Position numbers and translations under genes: made by a program
DNA from: Chryseobacterium glaciei
GTDB taxonomy: Bacteria > Bacteroidota > Bacteroidia > Flavobacteriales > Weeksellaceae
Length of the DNA stretch: 64,000 nucleotides
Assembly: GCF_001648155.1 (NCBI RefSeq)
Contig: NZ_CP015199.1
Coordinates: 2,118,501-2,182,500, forward strand
Reading direction: 5' to 3'
Shown here: positions 43,193-51,651 of the stretch, in pieces
Layout of the letters: each line of letters begins with the position of its first letter
How positions within the stretch are numbered: position 1 is the first letter of the stretch
The notes under the pieces: generated by a model
Seen by the model: the letters and a program-made list of their open reading frames with translations, nothing else
Databases searched by the model: none
What the model was told of the DNA's origin: nothing

Positions 43193-43537
43193 TTACTCTT
43201 CAATAGTAAACTTTACATTGGTGCTACTAACAATTGTTTTTCCATCATTTGATAAAGAATATTTAATTTTAGATTGACCGAGTGAATGAACCAATAAAAG
43301 AGGTAATTTTTTATCATCATCAATATATAGGAAAGCGCCTCTGCTTTTACCAAAATCTTCTTCTCCCCATAAAAAAGAAATCTGCCAAATGTTTTGATTT
43401 TCTTTTTTGCTGTAACCAAAAAAAGAGTCTTCATTTAATTCTGTACACTTTATTTGATTCTCGTCATCATAACCGAATCCAGAATTATTTAGAATTTTTT
43501 TGGATAGTTCAAGTATTTGTTTTTCAGTGTTTTTCAT
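43193..43537 (-). CDS. Immunity-protein candidate (paralog 1, adjacent to toxin)
   Basis: A 114-residue acidic cytoplasmic protein (MKNTEKQILELSKKILNNSG...). It shares the starting helix with the two small genes downstream but differs beyond it: FFGYSKKENQNIWQISFLWGEEDFGKSRGAFLYIDDDKKLPLLLVHSLGQSK. It starts five bases after the toxin stop, so is the best candidate for the cognate immunity protein. No conserved family could be named. It could instead be a chaperone or adaptor for the toxin. Confidence 0.65.
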   Translation of the reverse strand: MKNTEKQILELSKKILNNSGFGYDDENQIKCTELNEDSFFGYSKKENQNIWQISFLWGEEDFGKSRGAFLYIDDDKKLPLLLVHSLGQSKIKYSLSNDGKTIVSSTNVKFTIEE

Positions 43538-43542
43538 AATTG

Positions 43543-45708
43543 TTATTTTAATATTCCTAATTTTCTTAATTTTACTAATTCTTCCATTTCATCAATGAAA
43601 ATTTTGCTTATTCCAGATTCTTCCCTGAACTTATTCATATATTCATAAGAATCTACAAGTTCAATTTTTGTCCATTTTTCTTTTGTTTTCCAGATAGCAT
43701 CCCAAACCATTGTTTCATCCTCCCAAAGGGGTAATTTTGCATACTCTTCAGGTGACAATCTTTTCCAAGTTTTCATATGAACCATTTCGTGGAAAACTGT
43801 TAACTCTGAAACTTCTGAACGTACAAACATGGTTTGAAGTCTTGAATTGAAAGAACCTACTACACCTCTTGCGTTCCAATCTTTAAGCTTTTGCTTCATT
43901 CCAAAGTCCTTATCTACGATTTTCAAATCTACATCATAAAGTTCCTTTAGCAATTTTCGAAGTTTTTTAAGCTCTTTTATAGTTAGCAATCTCCCCCCAT
44001 CAAATCCAAAACCATCATTAATTTTTCTGAAAAGCTCCTCAATATCCTCAACTACTTCATCTTGAATTCTATTTCCACTTCCAAATATAGCATCAATTTT
44101 CTTTTTAAGCCATTCTGCAACTTTCCCATTCTTTATAGCTTCAATCATTTCAAGAAACTCTTTTTCAAGCCATTTATATAAGTCTTGTGCTGTGTTGGCA
44201 ATTTTCTTTCCTAAATTTTTAGAAAAATTCAGTGCTTTGGTTCCTGTCTGTTCTGCTTTAGCTATCAATCTACTGATTTTTGCAGATGCTTCGGAAACTA
44301 ATGAACTTCCACCTGTAAAATAGGCAATAACAGCATCTAAAATCAATTCAAAGGCAACTCCCCCTATGAAGTAAGCCCAGAAATACTCATTGTAATTAGA
44401 AATTTTTTTACTCAAGCCAGAAATAAAAGTAGAAATGTCTTTCCAAATTTTATCATCAGTAAAGAGCTTTTTAATTCCGTTAAGGAATTCTTTTGCATTT
44501 TTATCAAATAAATCTACAAAATCTTCTATAAACTCCAGTTTCTCTTGGTGTTTTGCTAACTCCAAAGCACTCATTTTCTCTAACTCAAAAATAGGAAGTT
44601 TGTCGACTATCATTGCTAATAGCATAATAATCAATTGTACCAAAGAGATAAGCCCGTTGAGTATCCCACAAAGAAAAGCATTGATTTTTGCAGTTTCTCG
44701 GTTCAATTTTTCACTAATTATGCTTCCTATGTTTGAAACAATATTTAAAATTTCTTTAAATAATATTTTTAATTTATTGTAAATATTTTTTATGCTGTCG
44801 GGCATATTTTCTTCTATAAAATTTTTCACAAGGAATGTGACAGCAAACAAAATATCATCGGTAATAGTAGGAGTTGCTGCAACAATGTTGAAAACAGCAG
44901 CAGTGGAAATTTCATCAAATGATGCTACAAACCCCGTGAGTTTCTGTAATCCAGCTTCTGCAATATTCTGAGTATTATCAGACATATTTTTATACTCGTT
45001 GCAAGGAAACGGAACAGGGATAATAGGTTTATATTTTACTTCCTGTTTGGGAAAACCATTTGCACCAGCTATATTTTGGAAATTATTATACATCGGCTCT
45101 GTATAAAACTTAGTATAATCATAGTTTTCTTCTGTAAATTTCCATTTCTCAGTGGCTTCGATGCCTCCTCTTAACCAATCTGCCAATTGATTATTTAATG
45201 AAGATACTTTTTTAAAAGCTTCATTGATTTTACTTTTTTCAAGTATTTCTAAATAAATAGCACCTTTAAGTAAGGTGTCATCAATTCCATAATCTTTAGC
45301 AATTAATCTTATAAGACCGTTAAAATCTGATACACTGCCATCTATTGTGTTGCCATCGTAGTTAATTGTCTTTCCCTTACTGTTATAGTGATTTATTAAT
45401 CTTTGCCTTGCATAATCTCCCATTTTTACTCGACAAGCTGTCCCAAAAAAATTGCTGGTATTCTTGGATGTCTCTTCATAATAAATAGTAAAATAATCGG
45501 ATTCTATTTTATCTTTCTCGTATCTGTCAAAAACTTCTATTCCACTTTTACAGAAAATAGCCTGATGATGAACTATACTGTATTTTTCTGATTTTGGATA
45601 ACTATCTTTTAACTCTGGAGGAACTATAAAAGTTTCGTAAAAAATACTGTTTTCGCCTAAAGGACTTTCGAGTTCCCGGCTCAATACATACTGTAATCTT
45701 TGTGTCAT
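43543..45708 (-). CDS. Polymorphic toxin candidate with zincin-like metallopeptidase C-domain
   Basis: A 721-residue protein without signal peptide or Rhs/YD repeats. Residues 1-250 are an unrecognised globular N-region, perhaps for delivery. Residues 250-540 are helical with hydrophobic stretches at about 343-369 and 442-464. The C-terminal 150 residues carry ELTVFHEMVHMKTW with the HExxH zinc motif at 640-644, then WEDETMVWDAIW as a possible third-ligand region. This resembles metallopeptidase toxin (Tox-MPTase) domains of polymorphic toxins. With small immunity-like genes downstream, it is likely an interbacterial effector, perhaps for T6SS or another contractile machine, though no secretion gene is in view. 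Confidence 0.72.
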   Translation of the reverse strand: MTQRLQYVLSRELESPLGENSIFYETFIVPPELKDSYPKSEKYSIVHHQAIFCKSGIEVFDRYEKDKIESDYFTIYYEETSKNTSNFFGTACRVKMGDYARQRLINHYNSKGKTINYDGNTIDGSVSDFNGLIRLIAKDYGIDDTLLKGAIYLEILEKSKINEAFKKVSSLNNQLADWLRGGIEATEKWKFTEENYDYTKFYTEPMYNNFQNIAGANGFPKQEVKYKPIIPVPFPCNEYKNMSDNTQNIAEAGLQKLTGFVASFDEISTAAVFNIVAATPTITDDILFAVTFLVKNFIEENMPDSIKNIYNKLKILFKEILNIVSNIGSIISEKLNRETAKINAFLCGILNGLISLVQLIIMLLAMIVDKLPIFELEKMSALELAKHQEKLEFIEDFVDLFDKNAKEFLNGIKKLFTDDKIWKDISTFISGLSKKISNYNEYFWAYFIGGVAFELILDAVIAYFTGGSSLVSEASAKISRLIAKAEQTGTKALNFSKNLGKKIANTAQDLYKWLEKEFLEMIEAIKNGKVAEWLKKKIDAIFGSGNRIQDEVVEDIEELFRKINDGFGFDGGRLLTIKELKKLRKLLKELYDVDLKIVDKDFGMKQKLKDWNARGVVGSFNSRLQTMFVRSEVSELTVFHEMVHMKTWKRLSPEEYAKLPLWEDETMVWDAIWKTKEKWTKIELVDSYEYMNKFREESGISKIFIDEMEELVKLRKLGILK

Positions 45709-45736
45709 AACATTTGGTTTTAAAAGTATTATAAAC

Positions 45737-45744
45737 CAAAAGTA
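45737..45744 (-). promoter_or_regulatory. −7 type box of the toxin operon
   Basis: On the minus strand the box reads TACTTTTG, matching TAnnTTTG, 28 bases before the toxin ATG and inside the islet. No TTG lies at an ideal −33 distance. Confidence 0.4.
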
Positions 45745-45775
45745 GATATGGGTAACGACAAAAGTTGGCGTATTA

Positions 45776-45851
45776 AAATAAAAAAACCGCTACAAATTTT
45801 GTAACGGTTTAGTATTTAGATTTATTGTTTCTTAGCAATACTCGTCATAAG
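45776..45851. repeat. 76-bp direct repeat, right copy (native end of bacilliredoxin gene)
   Basis: Identical to 42483-42558. Here it is functional: bases 45832-45851 encode the last residues of the bacilliredoxin and its stop, and 45780-45810 form that gene's terminator hairpin with a T run. Confidence 0.92.
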
Positions 45852-46242
45852 CAGCTTGAAGGTTCGCTGCAATAGCTCCTGCAGGGTTTCCTTCAATGTG
45901 GTGTCTTTCTAACATGTGAACCAATTCTCCGTCCTTGAAAAGAGCCACACATGGTGAGCTTGGAGGGAATGGTGCCAAATGCTTTCTAGCTTCTGATACA
46001 GCTTCTGTATCGAAACCTGCAAAAACAGTCGTTAAATGATCTGGTTTTTTATCTCCTGTTAAAGAATATACAACTCCCGGTCTTGCTGCTCCTGCTGCAC
46101 ATCCGCAAACAGAATTGATCACCAATAGAGTAGTTCCTGATTGTTTTAATGCTTCTTCAACCTGTGTAGGTGTTGCTAAGTCTTGGAAACCTTTATCTGT
46201 AAGTTCTGCCTTCATAGGCATTACTAAATCTGTTGGATACAT
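45832..46242 (-). CDS. BrxA/BrxB-type bacilliredoxin (YphP/YtxJ-like DUF1094 family)
   Basis: A 136-residue thioredoxin-fold protein with the bacilliredoxin active site CGC in VINSVCGCAAGAARPG near residue 47. Family segments MYPTDLVMPMKAELTDKGF and HKxAPFPPSSPCVALFKDGELVHMLERHHIEG are present (here ARKHLAPFPPSSPC). In Bacillus these proteins remove bacillithiol from S-thiolated proteins; whether this organism has bacillithiol is not shown here. The start is ATG 46242, as eight codons upstream overlap the promoter. Its 3' end is duplicated at 42483-42558. Confidence 0.9.
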   Translation of the reverse strand: MYPTDLVMPMKAELTDKGFQDLATPTQVEEALKQSGTTLLVINSVCGCAAGAARPGVVYSLTGDKKPDHLTTVFAGFDTEAVSEARKHLAPFPPSSPCVALFKDGELVHMLERHHIEGNPAGAIAANLQAAYDEYC

Positions 46243-46263
46243 ATTTTTGTTTTTTAATCTATG

Positions 46264-46294
46264 CAAAGTTAAACAATTCTTTACTTTTCTTCAA
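46264..46294 (-). promoter_or_regulatory. Promoter of the bacilliredoxin gene
   Basis: On the minus strand: TTG (46292-46294), 20 bases, then TAACTTTG (46264-46271). This is a good fit to the flavobacterial consensus, with the ATG 21 bases further on. Confidence 0.75.
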
Positions 46295-46529
46295 TATATA
46301 AAAACTATCAAAGTATTCGTAAAACAATATTAATGATGTATTAATAATTTAATAATATACATAAATTAATGAAATAAAATTATGAATAATCAAAAATAAT
46401 TGCTAAATTTGAAATGATTCTGAAAACAATAACCATGAAAAAAAACATTTACATTTTTCCCTCAATTTAATGAAATATTCAATTTCCTTTTAGAATCATA
46501 AAAATATTGAATATCTCAAGATAAAAATG
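46295..46529. other. AT-rich gap without recognisable genes
   Basis: Very A/T-rich spacing between the bacilliredoxin promoter and the terminator of the yqeY-like gene. No frame, RNA or repeat is seen. Confidence 0.5.
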
Positions 46530-46558
46530 AAGCCCGAAACTGGAAATGTTTCGGGCTT
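46530..46558. terminator. Terminator of the dcw/yqeY transcript
   Basis: AAGCCCGAAAC pairs perfectly with GTTTCGGGCTT around a seven-base loop, 65 bases after the yqeY-like stop. On the minus strand an ATTTTTAT tract follows. Confidence 0.85.
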
Positions 46559-46623
46559 CTTAATCAAATCGATATGCAAAGGTTGAATATCCTTATCTAT
46601 TGCTTGGAAATCACGCCAAGACT

Positions 46624-47070
46624 TTATGAAAGTAACTTTTTTGCCATCTCGGAAATACTCTTTCCATCAGATCTTCCGGCAAATGTTTTTGAGGCAACTC
46701 CCATTACCTTTCCTAAATCTTTTATAGATTCTGCTCCGGCTTCTGAGATAATTTTCTTCATTTCAGCTTCCAATTCTTCTGCAGAAAGCTGTTGAGGTAA
46801 GAATTTTTCAATAACTTTCATCTGAGCATCTTCTACTTCAGCTAAGTCATTTCTGCCCTGTGCAGAAAACTGTTCGTAAGAATCCTTACGTTGTTTGATC
46901 ATTCTCTGTAAAATAGCAATTTCCTGGTCTTCTGAAACTTCAGCACCTCTAGCTTCTGTTTTTAGAAGTAGAATCTGAGATTTCACAGCACGAAGAGAAT
47001 CCAGAGCTACTCTGTCTTTTGCTCTCATTGCTGTTTTTATTGCTTCACTAATTATAATTTCTAAACTCAT
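46624..47070 (-). CDS. GatB/YqeY domain protein
   Basis: A 148-residue helical protein of the YqeY family, which matches the tRNA-binding tail of GatB. Visible pattern: SLEIIISEAIKTAMRAKDRVALDSLRAVKSQI at the start, IAILQRMIKQRKDSYEQFSAQGRNDLA in the middle and GKVMGVASKTFAGRSDGKSISEMAKKLL at the end. The role is unproved but linked to tRNA amidation. The start is ATG 47070; codons upstream lie in a repeat. In Bacteroidota it often follows ftsZ, as here. Confidence 0.92.
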   Translation of the reverse strand: MSLEIIISEAIKTAMRAKDRVALDSLRAVKSQILLLKTEARGAEVSEDQEIAILQRMIKQRKDSYEQFSAQGRNDLAEVEDAQMKVIEKFLPQQLSAEELEAEMKKIISEAGAESIKDLGKVMGVASKTFAGRSDGKSISEMAKKLLS

Positions 47071-47158
47071 GGTTTTGGCTTTTAGCTGTAGGCAATAAGC
47101 AGTATGCATTTGGCTCAATTAAAAAGCTTGTAGCTTACCACTTATTGCTTACCGCAAT
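47071..47158. repeat. Imperfect inverted repeat between ftsZ and yqeY
   Basis: TAGGCAATAAGCAGT and, inverted, ACCACTTATTGCTTA frame GCTCAATTAAAAAGC. It looks like a small palindromic element. It adds in-frame codons ahead of yqeY that I regard as untranslated. Confidence 0.5.
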
Positions 47159-49072
47159 TTAATCTACATCTTTATTTAAAAATCTGTTTTCTCTTACTTG
47201 CATAGAACCATTGTTTTCAGATAAATACGTGTTGATATTTTGATCTGAAGCATTGGTTCCGTCAATAGAAATGTTTTTTCTCTTGAAAGCAGGAACAGAT
47301 TCGAATTCACTTGCGCTATCAAAGCTTTGGTAACGAGAATTGAATTCTTTTAATTTATTTCTTCTTTCTACAACTCTTTCCTGATCTGCAGTTTTGTTCA
47401 CGAATGTGAATTCACTTTCAGCAGGTTTTGGAGTTTCGATCTCTGTTTTATTTTCATAAGAAGGTCTCTCTTCAGTTTTTATTTCTTCCTTTGGCTGGTA
47501 GAAACGTTCCACTTTTGGAGCTTCTTCTATGATTTGAGCTACTGTATTCGTTGGAGTGCTAAACTCTGCTTTTGGCTGTCCGAAATCAGTTTTGGGCTCA
47601 TTGATAGGCTCATTTACAAAGAAACTGAACTCAACAGGTTTTTCTTCAGAATAAGAATTCGTAGAAATATTTGTTTTAGGTTCTTGTTTTTTTTCTTCTG
47701 TTTCGAATGAGAAAGATTGAATCTCCAGATCATTAGGATCGTTATCTTCATCAAAAGCGAATAGATTGTAAGCATCCTGCTCTTCGTCATCATTTCTCCA
47801 AGTCTGAATCGGGCTGTCTAATGTATCTTCCTCTCTATCAGAGAATTTTATTTCAGTTTTAACCTCTTCATCCTCGATAATCATTTTTTTTTCAGTAGAG
47901 ACAGACTTGAACTGTGGAGTATCATGGTCTTCGTCATCCAATCTGAAAAGATTTTTTCCTCCAAAATCATATCCATGCTCAGGAGCAACCTCTCTTTCTT
48001 CTCTTGTTTTAAAAGGAGAAGTTTTATTTGAATCTAATTTATCGTTTAGACTGATTCTTATTTTTTCTGTTGGTCCAGCGAATTTTTTATCGTCATTAGA
48101 AAAACCTGTAGCGATAACAAGAACGCTTACTGCATCTCCTAATTCTTCATCAGCACCCACCCCGAAAATGATATCAGCAGTATGTCCTGCTTCTTTCTGG
48201 ATATGATCCATAATGATACCGATTTCGTCCATTGTAACCTCTTCTTTACCGCTTCTGATCAACAATAGTACATTTTTAGCACCTGTAATTTTATTGTCAT
48301 TCAATAATGGTGAATCCAATGCTTTTCTTACTGCTTCATCTGCTTTATTTTCACCTGAAGCTGTACCTGTAGACATCAAAGCCGTACCGGAGTTTTGAAG
48401 CACAGATTTAGCATCTCTAAAGTCAATATTTACATCAAAGTAACCTGTAATAACCTCTGCCATACCTTTTGCGGCGTTGGTTAAAACTTCATCAGCTTTT
48501 GAGAACCCCTGTTTGAATCCGAGGTTACCAAACTGCTGTCTTAGTTTATCGTTATTGATTACAATTAATGAATCAACATTATTTCTTAATTTCTCAAGAC
48601 CTAATTCAGCCTGCTCTAATCTTCTTTTCCCTTCAAAACTGAAAGGGACGGTAACAATACCTACCGTTAAGATTCCCATATCTTTAGCAACCTTAGCAAT
48701 AACAGGAGCTGCACCGGTTCCGGTTCCACCGCCCATTCCGGCAGTAATGAAAACCATTTTGGTGTTTTGTCCCATGGCAGCTTTGATCTCTTCAATACTT
48801 TCAATCGCTGATTTCTCACCAACTTCAGGATCGGCACCTGCGCCAAGTCCTTCTGTGATGGTAGTTCCCAACTGAACTTTGTTTGAAACCGGGTTATTAT
48901 CTAAAGTCTGAGCATCTGTATTACAAATCACGAAATCTACCCCGTGAATTCCTTTCTCGTACATGTGTTTCAGTGCGTTGTTTCCACCGCCACCAACACC
49001 AATTACCTTTATGATCGATGAATTTCCTTTTGGCAAATCAAATGAAAATCCTTGTGTACCTATATTTTCCAT
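47159..49072 (-). CDS. ftsZ: Cell division GTPase FtsZ
   Basis: A 637-residue FtsZ that polymerises at midcell to form the division ring. The tubulin-like core (about 1-330) shows IKVIGVGGGGNNALKHM near residue 22, the tubulin signature GGGTGTGAAPVIA near 112 and the NNDKLRQQFG and T7-type segments. Beyond 330 comes a very long acidic, low-complexity linker of about 300 residues, typical in Bacteroidota but far longer than in E. coli. The end FLNKDVD is a candidate binding peptide. It follows ftsA by 14 bases. Confidence 0.97.
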   Translation of the reverse strand: MENIGTQGFSFDLPKGNSSIIKVIGVGGGGNNALKHMYEKGIHGVDFVICNTDAQTLDNNPVSNKVQLGTTITEGLGAGADPEVGEKSAIESIEEIKAAMGQNTKMVFITAGMGGGTGTGAAPVIAKVAKDMGILTVGIVTVPFSFEGKRRLEQAELGLEKLRNNVDSLIVINNDKLRQQFGNLGFKQGFSKADEVLTNAAKGMAEVITGYFDVNIDFRDAKSVLQNSGTALMSTGTASGENKADEAVRKALDSPLLNDNKITGAKNVLLLIRSGKEEVTMDEIGIIMDHIQKEAGHTADIIFGVGADEELGDAVSVLVIATGFSNDDKKFAGPTEKIRISLNDKLDSNKTSPFKTREEREVAPEHGYDFGGKNLFRLDDEDHDTPQFKSVSTEKKMIIEDEEVKTEIKFSDREEDTLDSPIQTWRNDDEEQDAYNLFAFDEDNDPNDLEIQSFSFETEEKKQEPKTNISTNSYSEEKPVEFSFFVNEPINEPKTDFGQPKAEFSTPTNTVAQIIEEAPKVERFYQPKEEIKTEERPSYENKTEIETPKPAESEFTFVNKTADQERVVERRNKLKEFNSRYQSFDSASEFESVPAFKRKNISIDGTNASDQNINTYLSENNGSMQVRENRFLNKDVD

Positions 49073-49086
49073 AATATCTGTATTTA

Positions 49087-50469
49087 CTATTCTACTTCTT
49101 CAAAGAATTTTTTTACTTTTTCCATAAGCGACTGCCCGAAAGTTAATCTTGCCGCTCTTTTATTTTCCTGTTGTTGAGTCATAACTTCCTGTTCCTGAAC
49201 CGGAGCCATCTGCTGAGTAACTGCATTATTTTCAGCTACTGTTGCTGCAGTTTCCTGCTGAGGTTTTTCCTGAACGAGTTCTTCTTCTATTATGACAGGT
49301 TTTTTATCCCTAATTTTTAAACTTTCCATTAATAATCCAATAGAAGTTGCAAATTCAGGACCTTTTAAATATTGATTTTTATCATTGGCAATATACTCAT
49401 TTGCAAAACCAATTCTACTATCAAAACCTGTTGTATAATTCGCTAATTGACGAAGATGTTTCAAATTTGATCCACCACCCGTAAGAACAATTCCTGCAAT
49501 CAGTTTTTTCTTTTGTTCAAATGCTCCGTAAGCCTTTAATTCGGTATTTACCATTTCAAGAATTTCTTCAACTCTTGCATTGATAATCTGAGCTAAAGTT
49601 TTCAGTGAAATTTCTTTATCGGGTCTTCCGTGAAGTCCTGGAATAGTAACAAACGTGCTGTCTTTTTCCAATTCGGGAACTGCAGAACCGAATTTTACCT
49701 TCAATTGCTCTGCGTGTTTCTCAATGATTGAACAGCCTTCTTTAATATCTTCCGTAATGATCCCGCCACCATAAGGAATTACGCATGTATGACGGATGAT
49801 ATTATCTTTAAATATTGCTATATCTGTAGTACCGCCACCAATATCAACGATGGCAACACCTGCTTCTTTCTCTTCTTTTGTAAGTACCGCTTCTGAAGAT
49901 GCTAAAGGCTCTAATGTAAGAGCTTCCATTTCCAGACCTGCTTCTCTTACGCATCTTGCGATGTTTCGGATACTGCCCATTTGTCCCACAACAACGTGGA
50001 AATTGGCTTCAAGACGCTTTCCGTGCATCCCGACAGGCTCCTGAATTTCACCTTCTGAATCTACTTTATATTCTTGGGGAAGAACATGGATAATTTCTTC
50101 TCCGGGAAGCATGACCAGTTTCTTGACCTGATCTTTTAACGCTTCTATGTCGTCATCTGTAATAAATTTGTCGGGATGCTCACGCATAATGTAATCGGAG
50201 TGCTGAAGAGAGCGTATGTGCTTCCCTGCAATACCTACCGTAACTTTACGGATAGGAACTCCTGCGCTGGATTGTGCTTCTGCCACAGCCGCCTTGATTG
50301 AGTTGATGGTTTGCGAAATATTATTTACAATACCTTTATGAACTCCAAGACTTTTGGCCTTACCAACACCGAGAACTTCTATTTTCCCGTGTGCATTCCT
50401 CCTTCCGACAATCGCGACTATCTTTGTTGTCCCGATGTCCAGACCTACTGAATACTCTTGATTTTCCAT
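49087..50469 (-). CDS. ftsA: Cell division protein FtsA
   Basis: A 460-residue actin-like protein anchoring FtsZ to the membrane. Nucleotide-binding segments are VGLDIGTTKIVAIVG near residue 8, VAIVDIGGGTTDIAIF near 210 and GIVLTGGGSNLKHL near 334. The 1C domain lies near 84-160. A Gln/Glu-rich linker follows (QQETAATVAENNAVTQQ). The C-terminal amphipathic helix LMEKVKKFFEEVE is the likely membrane anchor. It lies 23 bases after ftsQ. Confidence 0.96.
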   Translation of the reverse strand: MENQEYSVGLDIGTTKIVAIVGRRNAHGKIEVLGVGKAKSLGVHKGIVNNISQTINSIKAAVAEAQSSAGVPIRKVTVGIAGKHIRSLQHSDYIMREHPDKFITDDDIEALKDQVKKLVMLPGEEIIHVLPQEYKVDSEGEIQEPVGMHGKRLEANFHVVVGQMGSIRNIARCVREAGLEMEALTLEPLASSEAVLTKEEKEAGVAIVDIGGGTTDIAIFKDNIIRHTCVIPYGGGIITEDIKEGCSIIEKHAEQLKVKFGSAVPELEKDSTFVTIPGLHGRPDKEISLKTLAQIINARVEEILEMVNTELKAYGAFEQKKKLIAGIVLTGGGSNLKHLRQLANYTTGFDSRIGFANEYIANDKNQYLKGPEFATSIGLLMESLKIRDKKPVIIEEELVQEKPQQETAATVAENNAVTQQMAPVQEQEVMTQQQENKRAARLTFGQSLMEKVKKFFEEVE

Positions 50470-50492
50470 TGTTTTATATCGATTTGATTTTT

Positions 50493-51485
50493 TTATTCTA
50501 TTTTAACCTTTGCCTTTGTTTTCGGCTTTGTTGCCGTAGTTTTCTTCTCTGTTTTTTTTGTTTCTTTTGCCTTGGGTTTGGTTACTGCTTTTGGCTTTGT
50601 GCTTTCCTTCGGTTTTTTTGAAGTTGAGCTTGGTTTTTTCGTCTCTTTTTTTACTTCTGCTATTTTAAGTTTAGCTTCTGTGTTTTTTCCTGCCGTGGTT
50701 GGCGGAACTTTTGCCAGTTCTAATTTCCCAACTTTTAGAATACTGTCATTACCTTTAAAATAAGGATTCAAAGTGGTAACAATCTGATTCTGATACTTAA
50801 TAGAGATCATATTGTACTTTAAAGGATCCTGATAAACGAGATATTTCTCTACAAAAGCCTTAAAACCTTTTACTTTTAGGTCTATATTATCTAAATCTCC
50901 TATTTCTACTTTATAATTTCCTTCACTTGTCAGAAGATTGTAATCTCCGTTATTGTCTTTTGAGATTCCGATGAAATATTTTTTACTGAAATCATCTTTG
51001 TCGATCTTCCCAACCAATTCAGCTAATTTTTCGTATTCATCTTTTTTCACACTTCCTGTCACCAACATGCAAGGATGTGAATAGGTTCTGGAAATAGGAA
51101 ATTCAATTCCTCTTTCGTCTACATAAAAGTCTTTTCCGTCTTTATTTAATCTGAAAACAGGAACTCTTTGTTTAATATCTAAATTAAGCTTTCCATTGAG
51201 GTTTAAGTAGACATTGGCACTATCGACCGCTGGAAGTGAATTAATCTTTTTTTCCAATGCGGGAATATTAAGATCTCCCACTTTTCCTGATGGATTTTCC
51301 TTGTTTACAATTGCTCTAATGTCTTTTTCATCAATGAAATAAACCGGAGTTTTCTCATTCATTTTTACAGAAATCTTATTATCCGTAATCTTCTGACCCC
51401 CAAATTTCTTCAATGAGAAACTCAGCAGGAAACCTAGAAGGATCACTGTGATAGCAATTTTTAATATTCTGTATTTATTTTTCAT
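50493..51485 (-). CDS. ftsQ: Cell division protein FtsQ with Lys-rich tail
   Basis: A 330-residue division protein. It has a short cytoplasmic start and one membrane helix (KIAITVILLGFLLSFSL, about 9-25). A POTRA-like and beta region follow (VDSANVYLNLNGKLNLDIKQRVPVFRL and KDFYVDERGIEFPISRTY). The assignment rests on position between murC and ftsA and on the FtsQ/DivIB pattern. The last 70 residues are an odd Lys/Pro/Thr tail (KKPSSTSKKPKESTKPKAVT...) that should lie in the periplasm. The gap before it holds the mobile GxxExxY unit. Confidence 0.88.
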   Translation of the reverse strand: MKNKYRILKIAITVILLGFLLSFSLKKFGGQKITDNKISVKMNEKTPVYFIDEKDIRAIVNKENPSGKVGDLNIPALEKKINSLPAVDSANVYLNLNGKLNLDIKQRVPVFRLNKDGKDFYVDERGIEFPISRTYSHPCMLVTGSVKKDEYEKLAELVGKIDKDDFSKKYFIGISKDNNGDYNLLTSEGNYKVEIGDLDNIDLKVKGFKAFVEKYLVYQDPLKYNMISIKYQNQIVTTLNPYFKGNDSILKVGKLELAKVPPTTAGKNTEAKLKIAEVKKETKKPSSTSKKPKESTKPKAVTKPKAKETKKTEKKTTATKPKTKAKVKIE

Positions 51486-51549
51486 TTGTTTTCTTTAAAC
51501 TTTTTAACGCTATGCTCGCAAGGATTTATTTTAATTATTATCTATTATT

Positions 51550-51596
51550 TTTCGTTCGCAAGGGCGTTTCACTCAGCAAATGATAACTGAAAATAT
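51550..51596 (+). repeat. 47-bp inverted repeat, left arm
   Basis: The exact reverse complement of 52056-52102. It begins TTTCGTTCGCAAGGGCG and ends GATAACTGAAAATAT. Both arms are expected to pair in the murC-ftsQ transcript. Confidence 0.95.
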
Positions 51597-51651
51597 TTTT
51601 ACTATTTTAGTTTTATACTTGCATATATTGTATTTAAACCAAGCTTTTGTT

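Larger units (their letters stand above)
42559..45775 (-). mobile_element. Toxin/immunity islet between 76-bp direct repeats
   Basis: A 3.2-kb segment holding a toxin candidate, two intact immunity candidates and one broken one, all on the minus strand and tightly spaced. It has its own −7 type box near the right edge and uses the left repeat as terminator. The right repeat completes the bacilliredoxin gene. The ancestral order would thus be bacilliredoxin gene, terminator, GH3 gene. No integrase or transposase is present, so gain by site-specific integration with a trans-acting enzyme, or by homologous recombination, is inferred. Confidence 0.7.

Noticed and set aside
44435..44782. Plus-strand 115-codon frame within the toxin gene
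   Set aside because: It is antisense to the helical centre of the toxin, where low-complexity codons leave long opposite frames.
42559..45775. Prophage remnant
   Set aside because: No phage structural, integrase or replication genes are present; toxin and immunity-like genes explain the content.
47071..47118. 16-residue extension of the YqeY-like protein
   Set aside because: It is encoded by an intergenic inverted repeat and is absent from the family pattern.
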